Of a DNA stretch of 64,000 nucleotides, positions 1 through 9,153 are shown one piece after another (the first letter of the stretch is position 1; each line of letters begins with the position of its first letter). Origin of the DNA: Carnobacterium sp. CP1. Lineage in GTDB: Bacteria > Bacillota > Bacilli > Lactobacillales > Carnobacteriaceae. The stretch lies in the NCBI RefSeq assembly GCF_001483965.1, contig NZ_CP010796.1, forward strand, positions 1,488,001-1,552,000, in the 5' to 3' direction. A program made the translations under genes and the position numbers. Under the pieces are notes generated by a model. It did not search any database, had not been told where the DNA came from, and saw only the letters and a list, made by a program, of their open reading frames with translations.

Positions 1-408
1 TTCTAAAATATCGTTTAAATAAAAATCTTTTCCATTTACTTGAACAGTGGCGTACCCTTGATCAAAGCGGACTTTTTCCACAACGCCATTGACTAGATCA
101 CTGCCGTCTGTTACTTTTACATCTTTCCCTAACAAACTAAAAGCTTGCTGCTGTTGGTTCATCAATAGGCTTGAATTCATTTTTTCTGAAATATTTGTTA
201 ATTGATCCATCATATTAAATTGAGCCAACTGAGTCAGGTAGTCGGTTTCACCGCCTCCTCCACCTCCATCTTCTCCAGGCATTGACGGCATTTTGACTGT
301 TGCTGCCATAATCTGCAAGAAATCGTCTGTAGAAAGCTCATTGGTTTTATTCTCATTTCCGGTCAAACTTTTTACTGTACCAATGTGAAAATTACTTGGA
401 ATCTCCAT
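1..408 (-). CDS. flgD: Flagellar hook-capping/assembly protein FlgD (C-terminus cut by window edge)
   Basis: The first 136 codons of FlgD, the scaffold that caps the growing hook and lets hook subunits polymerise outside the cell. The start is ATG at 408, nine bases after AGGAGG; another ATG at 416 is out of frame and too close to that site. The translation begins MEIPSNFHIGTV and contains the FlgD N-terminal pattern: a TDDFLQIMAA segment, then ETDYLTQLAQFNMMDQLTNI, then a Gln-rich stretch before VTDGSDLVNG. A Gly-rich run sits in the middle. It lies 24 bp downstream of fliK, the usual hook-gene neighbour. The C-terminal Ig/Tudor-like part lies outside the window. Confidence 0.9.
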   Translation of the reverse strand, partial: MEIPSNFHIGTVKSLTGNENKTNELSTDDFLQIMAATVKMPSMPGEDGGGGGGETDYLTQLAQFNMMDQLTNISEKMNSSLLMNQQQQAFSLLGKDVKVTDGSDLVNGVVEKVRFDQGYATVQVNGKDFYLNDILE

Positions 409-432
409 TTTTTCATTCCTCCTCTACTCAAA

Positions 433-1818
433 TTAAACTAAAATACTCAAGCGTCCTGAACGAATCCCCGACTTCTCTTCAGCAAGTTCTGTTACTGGTC
501 CCTCAACGAAAGAAACTTGATTGGATAAGCGGCTGGTTGGCCGGTTTTTTTCTTGTTGTCTATCGTTAAACTGAGAACCGGTCTCTCCATTTGTTGTTAA
601 TTGAATCGTAACTTCACCCAACTGAATCTGTTGACGGTTTAGATTGTCCGATAATTTTGGTACCCCCCCGGTCAATAATTCTTGTGTTTTTAAACTTTCT
701 ACCATAATTTTTGTAGACAAGACATTATCAACCATTTCCAGCGTTATCGTGATTTCTCCCATGCTGCTTGGCGAGATGCTCACTTTTGCCGTTGAGTGTT
801 TCCCATTCTGAAAGGTTTCTACTGTTTTTGTAATGACTTCGTTGACTGCCTGGGTTACTTGCTGCCGGATCGTTTTAGGACTCTCGACTGCTTTTCCCGT
901 TGCTTCTGCGGCATCCCCTCGAACAATTGCGGGTCCGCTAAGTTCATTTTTAAGATTCGAATCATCCGCATTTTTTGTTGTTGGTTCTTTTTCAACCGAA
1001 ACCCCCATCAAAACAGATGGTTCTTTTCCTTTGTTATCAATCAAATCCATTTTCCCACTGTTGTTTTCACTGGTTTTTGGTTGAGGCAACTCATTCAGTT
1101 GCTCTGCTGGATCGATTGATTCGTTCGGTTCAATTGCAGGTTGGTCAACCGTTAACGCCGACTTTACTGTTTGAGCCCAATCTTTCGTCAATAGGCGGCT
1201 GGTCGGTAAAATCTCATCTACCATTGTTTCTGCCGTTTCTGATGCACCGACTTGTACTGCTGCATTTGAAGAACGTTCTTTTTCCTTAGCTATTGTATTC
1301 AATTCTTCTTCGGATATAAAAACAGGCAAGTCATTTTGTAAGATAGATTGTTTATTTTCTACCGAGTTGCTCATCGGTTTAAAGCTGCTTTTTTCTTCAG
1401 AAAGAACAACTAGGTCTGCTTCCATTTGGTTATCATCTAAAGTCACTCTACCTGTCGGATTCGTTAAAATTGTTGGTTCTATGTAATCTGGTGATTCCGA
1501 CTCTGGCAGCTCTTCTTCAGTTACTGAACCTAATTCCAAAATGCTCGTTGCCTGTTCTTGAATGCTTGACATAAAGCCGTAAAAGAACGCAGCTGCATCT
1601 ACTTCTGTGCTATCATCCGATAGTTCTTCATTGCTTTTGTCAGCTGTTGTTTTTGCCTTGTTGTCCAACTCTTTTTCAGAGGTTGTCCCGGATTGGCCTG
1701 ATTGTTCAGCCAAATAACTTTGAAATGTTTCTGCGGAAACTGTTTCTTGCTTTGTAGCCGTCCCTATCAAACTAGCAGTACCTGCGGATTCAACTGAACT
1801 TAGTGAGAGCTGTTCCAA
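433..1818 (-). CDS. fliK: Flagellar hook-length control protein FliK
   Basis: 461 aa. FliK is the secreted molecular ruler that stops hook growth and switches export specificity to filament proteins. The first ~330 residues are low-complexity, rich in Glu/Ser/Thr/Asn and poorly conserved, as expected for the ruler part. The C-terminal domain (about 340-420) has the hook-length-control core: VSISPSSMGEITITLEMVDN, then KIMVESLKTQELL, ending LGEVTIQLTTNG. The start is TTG, supported by AGGAGG nine bases upstream. It sits between fliJ and flgD. Assignment rests on the C-terminal domain plus position; the N-terminal two thirds carry no recognisable motif. Confidence 0.9.
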   Translation of the reverse strand: MEQLSLSSVESAGTASLIGTATKQETVSAETFQSYLAEQSGQSGTTSEKELDNKAKTTADKSNEELSDDSTEVDAAAFFYGFMSSIQEQATSILELGSVTEEELPESESPDYIEPTILTNPTGRVTLDDNQMEADLVVLSEEKSSFKPMSNSVENKQSILQNDLPVFISEEELNTIAKEKERSSNAAVQVGASETAETMVDEILPTSRLLTKDWAQTVKSALTVDQPAIEPNESIDPAEQLNELPQPKTSENNSGKMDLIDNKGKEPSVLMGVSVEKEPTTKNADDSNLKNELSGPAIVRGDAAEATGKAVESPKTIRQQVTQAVNEVITKTVETFQNGKHSTAKVSISPSSMGEITITLEMVDNVLSTKIMVESLKTQELLTGGVPKLSDNLNRQQIQLGEVTIQLTTNGETGSQFNDRQQEKNRPTSRLSNQVSFVEGPVTELAEEKSGIRSGRLSILV

Positions 1819-1891
1819 TTTAATTCACCTCCTTTTTATTGAATGAATGCTGGTACCTAAAAGTTAGTGTTCCTTCAACAACTTCAATCCA

Positions 1892-2326
1892 TTAATAGAA
1901 AGATCTGCCATAACTTAAGGTAGCCATTTCATCCAATTGTTTTTGTTCTTCACTTTTCTCTTGTTCCATCACAAAGGTATATTCTTTCTCTTTCAGTTTT
2001 TCCATGGCCTTTTTGTCTTTATGAGCTTCCATCAACGCGATACGAGCTGCTTCAACAGATTTCTCAGCTATCTCCACTTGGTTTTTTTGCTGAACGATTC
2101 GTTCATCCAGCATAACTTTGTACATATTCTGACGACGCAGAATATCGATCCGAGTCGTTGTTAAGCTTTCGTTTTTAATTTTAATGTTTTCTTGAATCAA
2201 CTCTTGCAATAACGCCTCTTGCTGAAATTTTTCTCTTTGTGCATCTCCAAGTTCCTTTTTCTTGGCTTCTTCTGTATCTGAACGCCAATCTAGGACCTTT
2301 TCCATTGAAAATCGAAATTTACCCAA
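1892..2326 (-). CDS. fliJ: Flagellar export chaperone FliJ
   Basis: 144 aa, almost entirely charged coiled-coil helix (Lys/Glu/Gln-rich), the usual size and character of FliJ. FliJ is the stalk-like export component that contacts the FliI ATPase ring and the FlhA gate. The N-terminus MGKFRFSMEKVLDWR resembles FliJ starts. The start is TTG at 2326, preceded by AGGGGTG at six bases; an internal ATG (Met8) is possible but has no better ribosome site. It lies 22 bp downstream of fliI, the normal order. Sequence alone is weak because FliJ is poorly conserved, so the call leans on context. Confidence 0.85.
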   Translation of the reverse strand: MGKFRFSMEKVLDWRSDTEEAKKKELGDAQREKFQQEALLQELIQENIKIKNESLTTTRIDILRRQNMYKVMLDERIVQQKNQVEIAEKSVEAARIALMEAHKDKKAMEKLKEKEYTFVMEQEKSEEQKQLDEMATLSYGRSFY

Positions 2327-2348
2327 GTTCTACACCCCTATTTATTCC

Positions 2349-3689
2349 TTAACCCATTGGTTGATTGCCTACTTGTTGCGTTTTAAATAATGTATCCAAT
2401 GTCGTGACTACGTCGTCAAAGGCTACGCGCTCATTAACATTTTGTTTCAGGAAATTTTTTATAGGAGTATTTAACTGAACGGCTCGGTCTACCAACGGAT
2501 TACTGCCTTTTCGGTAAGCTCCAACGTCAATCAAGTCTTTTGAGTCCGCATAAATCGACATATTCTCTTTTAATTTCCCTGCAGTTAGGTAATGTTTCTC
2601 CGTCGTGATGTCTTTCATCAATCGGCTGATGCTGTTTTGAATATCGATTGCTGGATAATGATTCTCAGAAGATATCTTCCGTGACAAAATAATATGTCCG
2701 TCTAATATTCCCCGAACAGAATCGGCAATGGGTTCGTTCATATCGTCCCCTTCAACCAAAACCGTATAAAAAGCTGTGATGGAACCCGTTTCTGACATTC
2801 CGCTGCGTTCTAATAACTTTGGCAATGTCGTAAACACAGATGGAGTATACCCTTTAGTCGTTGGCGGTTCACCCGTTGCCAACCCGATTTCCCGTTGTGC
2901 CATTGCAACACGAGTCACAGAATCCATCATCAAAACAACCTTTTTCCCTTGGTCGCGGAAATACTCCGCAATAGTTGTAGCGACTGAAGCGCCTTTTAGC
3001 CTTACAAGAGGGGGCATGTCTGACGTAGCACAAACGACCACGGATTTTTTGTAGCCTTCTTCGCCTAAATCTTTTTCAATAAATTCAAGGACTTCCCTGC
3101 CCCGCTCTCCAATCAGACCGATCACGATCACATCGGCTTCAATGTAACGGGCCATCATACCGAGCAGCGTACTTTTTCCGACACCACTTCCGGCAAATAT
3201 CCCGATCCGCTGTCCTTCTCCGACAGTCAGTGTACCGTCGATAGCTCTAATGCCTGTAGGAATGACATCTTGAATTTTTTTACGTTTGAACGGATTTGGC
3301 GAACTTCTGTTGACGTCATAAAAAACGCCATCTACTTCTAGATTTTCATCCATTGGACGACCTAATCCATCCAATGTATTGCCCAGAAGTTTCTCGCTGA
3401 TTTCAACTTTCAGCGTTTTATCTGTCGGACGGACCAGACAGCCTGGTCCAATACCTTCTAATTCATCCAATGGCATCAACAAGACTGTCTCATCCACAAA
3501 ACCGACCACTTCACTCAGTGCAATTCTGTCCGATGATTTGATGTGAATTACACACACTTCGCCAACGAATGCATCTAATCCTTCTACTTTAATAATCAAT
3601 CCCGTTACTTGACTGACTTTCCCCATCTTTAAGTAGTAATTTCTTTTATTCAGTTCGTTGTGGTAAGCCTCAAAAGGTAGTTCAAACAC
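2349..3689 (-). CDS. fliI: Flagellum-specific export ATPase FliI
   Basis: 446 aa, normal for FliI, the F1-beta-like hexameric ATPase that unfolds and delivers substrates to the flagellar type III gate. Visible are the N-terminal beta-barrel (to about residue 95), Walker A GSGVGKST at 167-174, the GLIGERGREV segment, Walker B VVLMMDSVTR, and the GEPPTTKGYTPSVF stretch typical of the family. The start is GTG at 3689, seven bases after the GGAGTGA site that overlaps the fliH stop. It is 7 bp downstream of fliH, which encodes its inhibitor/tether. Confidence 0.97.
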   Translation of the reverse strand: MFELPFEAYHNELNKRNYYLKMGKVSQVTGLIIKVEGLDAFVGEVCVIHIKSSDRIALSEVVGFVDETVLLMPLDELEGIGPGCLVRPTDKTLKVEISEKLLGNTLDGLGRPMDENLEVDGVFYDVNRSSPNPFKRKKIQDVIPTGIRAIDGTLTVGEGQRIGIFAGSGVGKSTLLGMMARYIEADVIVIGLIGERGREVLEFIEKDLGEEGYKKSVVVCATSDMPPLVRLKGASVATTIAEYFRDQGKKVVLMMDSVTRVAMAQREIGLATGEPPTTKGYTPSVFTTLPKLLERSGMSETGSITAFYTVLVEGDDMNEPIADSVRGILDGHIILSRKISSENHYPAIDIQNSISRLMKDITTEKHYLTAGKLKENMSIYADSKDLIDVGAYRKGSNPLVDRAVQLNTPIKNFLKQNVNERVAFDDVVTTLDTLFKTQQVGNQPMG

Positions 3690-3696
3690 GTTTGTT

Positions 3697-4461
3697 TCAC
3701 TCCATATCCTTCATCTGTTCCAACATCGCATCTATTTGTTTCCGGACTTGCAGATCCATGATTGCATGGGCGCTTTCAATCGTACAGCCGTTTTTATCCA
3801 ATGTATTATCAGTCAACACCGCAAAACGGATTTCTGGATGTTCTTTTTCCAGCTCTTTAACTTTAGCTTTGACCAGCTCACTTTGTTCAGGGCGAATAGA
3901 TAATGTAATCAACTGGCTTTTCCGTTTCAATCGGTGGATAACCGGTTTGATCAAGTCCATCACCTGTTCAGAAGAAGCATCGATCGTGGCATGAGTGATT
4001 GTTTCTGCCATATGCCCTGCTAAGTCCAATAAGGATCCCTTTTGTTCAATGTAATAGCGTTCGACAAACGCTTCGGCTTCCGCCAGCATCTGTTGAATAG
4101 TTTCTTTCATCTGAATGCTTTCTTCTTCCGCTTTTTGCGTGCCCTTGTCATATCCTGCGGCGTAGCCTTTTTGATAGCCTTTGGTTTGTCCTTCATTAAA
4201 TCCTTGTTCTAAAGCCGCTGCTTTTATGTCTTCCGCTTCTTGTTGAGCTGCTGTCAGCAAAGCTTCTTTTTGTTCAAAAGCTTCTGCTAATTGAGCTTTA
4301 GCTATAGCGGCTTCTTTAGATTCAGCTGTTAACGGAGTTTCGTCTTCTGCCTCTTCCGGTTCAATAATCACCGGCGGAGCGGTTATCTTCGTTTGGATAA
4401 ACGACTTCTGTTCTTCGGCAAACGCATGTTTTTGTTTTATGATTTTATGAGACGATAGCAT
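3697..4461 (-). CDS. fliH: Flagellar assembly protein FliH (FliI regulator)
   Basis: 254 aa. FliH binds and restrains FliI and tethers it to the C-ring. The middle (about 65-130) is an Ala/Glu/Gln-rich helix that leads into a run of glycine-spaced repeats (QGFNEGQTKGYQKGYAAGYD), the GxxxG-type repeats characteristic of FliH. The C-terminal domain (about 130-254) is the V-ATPase-E-like part. ATG start with AGGAG upstream. It overlaps the end of fliG by 17 bp, indicating translational coupling, and is followed 7 bp later by fliI. Confidence 0.92.
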   Translation of the reverse strand: MLSSHKIIKQKHAFAEEQKSFIQTKITAPPVIIEPEEAEDETPLTAESKEAAIAKAQLAEAFEQKEALLTAAQQEAEDIKAAALEQGFNEGQTKGYQKGYAAGYDKGTQKAEEESIQMKETIQQMLAEAEAFVERYYIEQKGSLLDLAGHMAETITHATIDASSEQVMDLIKPVIHRLKRKSQLITLSIRPEQSELVKAKVKELEKEHPEIRFAVLTDNTLDKNGCTIESAHAIMDLQVRKQIDAMLEQMKDME

Positions 4462-5458
4462 CTTGTTCTCCTCTTCTCAAATAAACTTCGCCTTTCTCAT
4501 CCAGCATACGGATGATAGAGACAATTCGTTGTTGAGCTTCTTCAACCGCAGATAAGCGCGAAGGTCCCATAAACTGAAGGTCTTCTTTGAGCGTATCGAC
4601 TGCACGTGCAGATAGATTGGCAAAGATAAAGTCTTTAATGTCATCTGATACACCTTTAAGCGCCAATGCCAAGTCATCGTTATTGATTTCTCTAAGCACT
4701 TTTTGAACATCGCCTTTTTCGAGGGATGTAATGTCTTCAAAGGTGAACAAGCTGGATTTGATTTCTTCAGCCAATTCTGGTTGTTTTTCTTCCAACACAC
4801 CGATAATATTTTTCTCTGTACTTCTGCCGACAGAATTAAGAATCTCAACCAGTGTTTTAACGCCACCAACTGCTTCCAAGTCATTTTCAATGTAATTTGA
4901 AAATTTATTCTCAATGACTTTTTCAATTTTCTCAATAATCGCTGGAGACGTATTCGTGATCGTTCCGATTCTTTCAGCAATCTCCGATTGAAGATTTAGC
5001 GGGAATTGCGACAAAATCAACGCCGCTTTATCTGGCTGCATATAGCATAAGATCAACGCTACCGTTTGAGGCTGCTCATTTAACAATAAGTTCGTCAACT
5101 GTTGAGGATCCGCTTTTCTAGCAATATTAAACGGCCGTTCGCGCAACTGAATCTGATTCAGCATATCGATCACTTCTTTTGCTCTTTGGGGACCGATTGC
5201 CATATTTAATAAGTTTTTTGCATAATCGATTCCGCCGTCGATCATATATTCTCTGGCCTGCGACAATTCGATAAACTCATTAACAATAGCATCCCGTTCT
5301 TCAGGTCTTACATAATCAATATTGGCAATTTCATAACTTACTTTCTGAATATAGTTATCAGGCAGTGTTTTCATGATTTTTGCTGATGTTTCAGAACCTA
5401 AAGAGATCAACAATATTGCAGCTTTTTTTATTCCATCCATTTCCTGCATATTATTCAC
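4445..5458 (-). CDS. fliG: Flagellar motor switch protein FliG
   Basis: 337 aa. FliG is the rotor protein that sits on the MS ring and transmits torque from stator to rotor. The N-terminus has KKAAILLISLGSETSAKIMK; the middle EQPQTVALILCYMQP region and the C-terminal torque helix (DLQFMGPSRLSAVEEAQQRI, about 292-315) with its charged residues are all present. The stop of fliF (TAG) abuts the GTG at 5458, which has AAGGA seven bases upstream. An ATG three codons in (5449), with AGGTG upstream, is an almost equal alternative. It overlaps fliH. Confidence 0.96.
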   Translation of the reverse strand: MNNMQEMDGIKKAAILLISLGSETSAKIMKTLPDNYIQKVSYEIANIDYVRPEERDAIVNEFIELSQAREYMIDGGIDYAKNLLNMAIGPQRAKEVIDMLNQIQLRERPFNIARKADPQQLTNLLLNEQPQTVALILCYMQPDKAALILSQFPLNLQSEIAERIGTITNTSPAIIEKIEKVIENKFSNYIENDLEAVGGVKTLVEILNSVGRSTEKNIIGVLEEKQPELAEEIKSSLFTFEDITSLEKGDVQKVLREINNDDLALALKGVSDDIKDFIFANLSARAVDTLKEDLQFMGPSRLSAVEEAQQRIVSIIRMLDEKGEVYLRRGEQDAIVS

Positions 5459-7063
5459 CTACTCATCCTTCATCCATATTTTTATTAAATCTGCTGAAGC
5501 TTCGGGGTTTTCTTTTGCGTATGTTCTGGCTGCCGTTTCTTTAGCCGACATTGCTTGATTCAACTCTTCCGTTAATTCTGCAGTTTCTTTTTGTTTTTGT
5601 TCTCTGTTAGCTTTTCTCTTCATCGCTTCTAATTCGCTTTTCAGTTCATTTGCTGCTGTATCAGAGGGTGCTTCTTCATAGAAATCCAATTCATCGTCTT
5701 CTGCTCTGTTTGGTTTTCTCCATATAATACGCAGCAATACGATCAACAGAATCAAGACTCCTAACCCACCAGCAAGATACGGCCAGTCTCTCATCAATGT
5801 TTCTTTAATTGATTCGCCGATTTCTGCTTGCGGAGTCGTTGGTTCGATTTCTTCCGGTTCTTTGGCAAAAGTCATTCCTTGAACCGTTACCGTATCATCT
5901 CGTTCTTCACTAAAACCGATCGTCGCTTTTACGATCTCATCAACTTGTTCTTCTTCAGCATTGCTTAATTGTTTGTCTAAGATGATTGAAGTCGTCAAAC
6001 GATTGATGGATCCGGGCGCCTTGACTGTACTGGTTGTTTCTGTATCTAATTCATAATTGGCTGTCCGGTCATAAGTCGAACTCGTGCCGCCTTCGCCTTC
6101 AATAACTTCGTTAATGGCGTTGTCGGTACCTGTTCCTTCAGCAACATCGATCGTACCGCCGCTTGCCGAAACCGTTTCGCTCCTGAGAACCGGTTCATCT
6201 GAATAGTTCACATTCTCACTTTGTATCGAGTCAAAATTCATATCCGCATTTACGGCAACAGTCAGTTTTTCTATCCCAAAAATCGGACCTAATGTACTGA
6301 CCAATTTCTTTTCTAATTCTTGCTCGTAACGATCCTTGATCGCTTGGTATTTGCTGACCATATCGGTAGCATTTATACTGTTGTCGTCTTCTAAAGCAGC
6401 GCTTAGCAAATTGCCTTTTGTATCAACAATTTTAATGTTTTCTTTAGGCAGATCGTCTACCGCTCCAGCAATTAGGGAAGCTATTCCTTGTACCGCTGAG
6501 TCTTCCGGAATCTGACCGTTAGTTGTTGTCAGTACGACAGACGCTGAAGCTTTTGATCGATCTTCTTGACTAGTGAAGACACTGTCTTCAGGCATCGACA
6601 ATAATACTTTAGCTGATTTAATGGAATCTAAAGCAGAAATAGACCTTTCCAGTTCGCCGGTTATGGCCCGCTGATACATGATTTTCCGATCTTCATCGGT
6701 TGCCATCATACTGGTCGCATCAAATATTTCAAATCCAACTGAATTTTGCGGCAGCATATCATTTACAGCCAGATCAATTCGGTAAGTATCGACTTGATCC
6801 TGTTCCACCAAAATCGTTGTTCCGTTATCTTCTAATTTGTAGGCTATTTTTTTCGTTTTCAAATCATTTACGATTGTACCAGCGTCGCTCTCTTCTAAAT
6901 TAGAAAACAACGTAGCGTATTCTACCTTTTGGGTATAATACGTAAGCCCCATCACGATAGCCACAATTATAATCACTATTGCGCTTAACCCCAGCTGTTT
7001 TGGTTTCCCAAGATTCTTCCAGCCCTCTTTGATTCCATTCCACATATTTTTAACTGATTCCAT
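5459..7063 (-). CDS. fliF: Flagellar MS-ring protein FliF
   Basis: 534 aa, normal length. FliF forms the membrane MS ring that templates the basal body and holds FliG. There are two membrane spans: about residues 24-43 (LSAIVIIIVAIVMGLTYY) and about 433-454 (YLAGGLGVLILLIVLLRIIW). Between them lie the secretin-like ring-building domains, including LVEQDQVDTYRIDLA and the RAITGELERSISALDSI motif. The extreme C-terminus (ASADLIKIWMKDE) is the FliG-binding tail. ATG start; GGGAG lies about 11 bases upstream. It is directly followed by fliG with no intergenic base. Confidence 0.97.
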   Translation of the reverse strand: MESVKNMWNGIKEGWKNLGKPKQLGLSAIVIIIVAIVMGLTYYTQKVEYATLFSNLEESDAGTIVNDLKTKKIAYKLEDNGTTILVEQDQVDTYRIDLAVNDMLPQNSVGFEIFDATSMMATDEDRKIMYQRAITGELERSISALDSIKSAKVLLSMPEDSVFTSQEDRSKASASVVLTTTNGQIPEDSAVQGIASLIAGAVDDLPKENIKIVDTKGNLLSAALEDDNSINATDMVSKYQAIKDRYEQELEKKLVSTLGPIFGIEKLTVAVNADMNFDSIQSENVNYSDEPVLRSETVSASGGTIDVAEGTGTDNAINEVIEGEGGTSSTYDRTANYELDTETTSTVKAPGSINRLTTSIILDKQLSNAEEEQVDEIVKATIGFSEERDDTVTVQGMTFAKEPEEIEPTTPQAEIGESIKETLMRDWPYLAGGLGVLILLIVLLRIIWRKPNRAEDDELDFYEEAPSDTAANELKSELEAMKRKANREQKQKETAELTEELNQAMSAKETAARTYAKENPEASADLIKIWMKDE

Positions 7064-7090
7064 TATTGCTGTAGCTCCCTCAAAAACGCA

Positions 7091-7408
7091 TTAAAATTGC
7101 ATGTTTTTTACTTCGTTATAGGCATCTAAACATTTATTTCTTACTTGCAAGGCTAGATCCAGTGTCAATTGCGCTTCTGATGTTTGGATCATGACGTTAT
7201 GTAAATTATCCGCATCGCCGGCTACCAAGCCTTGAACAGCTTGATCAGCGGATACTTGCTTATCGTTTAAATTGATCATTGCTTGTTCGATCATCCCGGA
7301 AAATGAACTAGATGAACCGGCTGCCGCTGCTTCACGTGCAGGTGTCTCCATAGTGCCGACTTGTCCAGCTCCATTTAATAAATTGCTATATAATGCTTCT
7401 ATATTCAC
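7091..7408 (-). CDS. fliE: Flagellar hook-basal body protein FliE
   Basis: 105 aa. FliE is the small MS-ring/rod junction protein and the first rod component exported. It has the typical C-terminal block: DNLHNVMIQTSEAQLTLDLA followed by VRNKCLDAYNEVKNMQF. The start is GTG at 7408 with AGGAG at seven bases. It lies between flgC and fliF, the conserved order in Firmicutes. Confidence 0.95.
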   Translation of the reverse strand: MNIEALYSNLLNGAGQVGTMETPAREAAAAGSSSSFSGMIEQAMINLNDKQVSADQAVQGLVAGDADNLHNVMIQTSEAQLTLDLALQVRNKCLDAYNEVKNMQF

Positions 7409-7444
7409 TTGAATTCTCCTCTTTAGTTACTTATTGCGTTAAAC

Positions 7445-7879
7445 TTAATTGATTTTTATTTCCAAAGCTTTTTTCAGCATTTCTTTGCTGGCATTCATAG
7501 CCGTGACGTTGGCGTCATAGGTCCGTTGAGCCGTGATCATATCAATCATTTCATCAGCCATATTGACGTTTGACAACTGGACATAACCGGCTTCATCCGC
7601 ATCTGGATGACCGGGATTGTATTCTCTGACGATATCTTCAGCATTTCCTGCTAATTCTGTTGCTTTTACGCCAAAACTTTTTTTCTCTGGCCTTCCTGTT
7701 AAAGAAGATTCAACGTTTTTTAGGCTTTCTTCAAACAGCACTTCTTTTTTTATGTAGGGTCCGCCTTCTTCAGTACGTGTCGTATTGATGTTAGCGATAT
7801 TCGTGGAAACGGTATCCAGCTTCAATCTTTCCAGACTTAAGCCGCTTGCGTTAATATGTAGGGAATCAAAAATGGCCAT
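7445..7879 (-). CDS. flgC: Flagellar basal-body rod protein FlgC
   Basis: 144 aa proximal-rod protein. The N-terminal rod signature is MAIFDSLHINASGLSLERLK followed by TVSTNIANINTT; the C-terminal block VQLSNVNMADEMIDMITAQR and ALEIKIN closes the coiled-coil D0 domain. I take ATG at 7879 as the start because GGAGG sits eight bases before it; a longer reading from a TTG at 7894 would run through that ribosome site. It is preceded by flgB and followed by fliE. Confidence 0.96.
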   Translation of the reverse strand: MAIFDSLHINASGLSLERLKLDTVSTNIANINTTRTEEGGPYIKKEVLFEESLKNVESSLTGRPEKKSFGVKATELAGNAEDIVREYNPGHPDADEAGYVQLSNVNMADEMIDMITAQRTYDANVTAMNASKEMLKKALEIKIN

Positions 7880-7903
7880 TACCTGTTCCTCCAAACGGTT
7901 TAA

Positions 7904-8284
7904 TTATTTTGTGATCACGCTAGACAACATTGAATATTTCGCATTCAACTGTGTGACTAACGCATTGTATTGAATAGATGTCGCAGCTTCATCCGTCATC
8001 TCCATATCGATATCTACGTTATTGCCATTGTCTTTAACCATTGAATTTGTTCTTTTCGTCACAACCGGCAAGACTTCATCCGGCGTTCCGATACCTATGT
8101 GCCGGTCATTCGTTTTTGTCAACCCTATCCCATCGAAAGCTTTACCTAGAATGCTTTCAAACTCTACTTTATTGACTTTATACTCAGGTGTGTTGACATT
8201 CGCAATATTGCTGGAAATCATTTGTTGTCTTAATTCAGTTGCATCCAAAGCCTGTTTAATTAAATTGTATGTAGAATCGCTCAC
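7904..8284 (-). CDS. flgB: Flagellar basal-body rod protein FlgB
   Basis: 126 aa. FlgB is the most proximal rod subunit. It shows the rod-family N-terminal pattern ATELRQQMISSNIANVNTPE followed by YK, and the C-terminal helix SIQYNALVTQLNAKYSMLSS. The start is GTG at 8284, eight bases after GGAGG. It is the first gene of the flgB-flgC-fliE-fliF-fliG-fliH-fliI-fliJ-fliK-flgD run; no same-strand gene precedes it within 425 bp, so an operon promoter is expected just upstream. Confidence 0.96.
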   Translation of the reverse strand: MSDSTYNLIKQALDATELRQQMISSNIANVNTPEYKVNKVEFESILGKAFDGIGLTKTNDRHIGIGTPDEVLPVVTKRTNSMVKDNGNNVDIDMEMTDEAATSIQYNALVTQLNAKYSMLSSVITK

Positions 8285-8341
8285 TTGATACCCCTCCGCT
8301 TTAAATAGATTTTTAATACTTCATTCTATTTTTATCGAGAC

Positions 8342-8370
8342 ATTATATCCTTCTTCAAAGTATATAAAAG
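8342..8370 (-). promoter_or_regulatory. Candidate promoter of the flgB-flgD (fla) operon
   Basis: On the minus strand there is a perfect TATAAT (-10) at 8342-8347, about 60 bases before the flgB start. Seventeen bases upstream the -35 position reads CTTTTA (8365-8370), a poor match to TTGACA, so the promoter would be weak or activator-dependent. The sigma-28 motif seen at three other places is absent here, in keeping with an early-class operon. Confidence 0.4.
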
Positions 8371-8591
8371 TTATGTATGTATATTAAAATAATATTTGTT
8401 TTTCTGATAAAAATACGTCCTTAGACTGCCAAAAGAAGTATAACTGAATTAAATTAATTCAGCAATAACTTTTGTATCTTTATGTCTAGTGTTGATTTTA
8501 AAAACAGCTGTCTTTTTCATTAAAAAACCATATCTGACAGGAGTATTTACACGTTTCCAACAAATAAGAAAGCGCTCACTTTCCGTTAGAC

Positions 8592-8626
8592 AAAGAAAAA
8601 TCCTTACTTCTAAAACGGTAAGGATT
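8592..8626 (-). terminator. Rho-independent terminator after fliS
   Basis: Perfect 9-bp inverted repeat (8599-8607 with 8618-8626; AATCCTTAC pairs with GTAAGGATT) around a 10-base loop, followed on the minus strand by TTTTTC. It lies about 85 bases past the fliS stop and separates fliS from the flgB operon. Confidence 0.75.
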
Positions 8627-8709
8627 ACTGCTCTGCTTCAGTATTCTGAAGGTGTTTTTCAGGTCTTTCTAATTGTGTCAGAAAACCGACAGTTGTTTAT
8701 TTGCCTTTC

Positions 8710-9075
8710 TTAAACTTCAATCCAAGTATCCCGCAACTCTTCCAACATCACTCGGCTTCTTGCTATATCTTCCGGTTGTTTAGATATATTTGCCTTAATG
8801 ATTTCAGTCATCAGATAGTCATAAAGCTGGTTCAAATTTCCAGCTACTTCTCCGCCGTTTTCAAAATCCAATGTACTCATCAATTCACGAATAATATCTT
8901 GAGCTTTGATTAATGCATTTCCAGTAGCTTCGATTTTCTTTTCAGCTGCTGAAAGTTCAGCCAACTTTAAGTTTTTTATGGCTCCTTCATACAGTAAAAT
9001 AACCAGTTTTTTAGGTGTTGCGTTCAAGATTTGGTTTTGTTTATAGACATCAGGTATATTCCGATTGTATCCCAT
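8710..9075 (-). CDS. fliS: Flagellin export chaperone FliS
   Basis: 121 aa. FliS binds the C-terminus of flagellin in the cytoplasm, preventing early polymerisation and guiding it to the export gate. The start region MGYNRNIPDVYKQNQILNAT followed by PKKLVILLYEGAIKNLKLAE, and the C-terminal LYDYLMTEIIKANISKQPED, match the family and its usual length. ATG start with AAAGGAG upstream. It is last in the flaG-fliD-fliT-fliS group and is followed by a terminator. Confidence 0.95.
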   Translation of the reverse strand: MGYNRNIPDVYKQNQILNATPKKLVILLYEGAIKNLKLAELSAAEKKIEATGNALIKAQDIIRELMSTLDFENGGEVAGNLNQLYDYLMTEIIKANISKQPEDIARSRVMLEELRDTWIEV

Positions 9076-9153
9076 TGTATAGTCTCCTTTTATATTCTTT
9101 TTTAATTATGCTTCAGTTTTTATCCATCCGAAATTGACTATTTTGTTCAGAAG

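Larger units (their letters stand above)
8285..8709 (-). other. Intergenic region between fliS and flgB
   Basis: 425 bp with no convincing gene. It holds a hairpin terminator for the flaG-fliD-fliT-fliS run (8592-8626) and a candidate promoter for flgB (8342-8370). A 74-codon plus-strand open frame starting at 8489 runs through the terminator, has no family resemblance and overlaps fliS, so I do not call it. Confidence 0.6.

Noticed and set aside
4477-4980. 167-codon minus-strand frame inside fliG
   Set aside because: It is a different frame within an unmistakable fliG; the translation is Leu/Lys/Ser-rich without family features.
8489-8713. 74-codon plus-strand frame in the fliS-flgB spacer
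   Set aside because: It runs through a clear terminator and into fliS, with no ribosome site.
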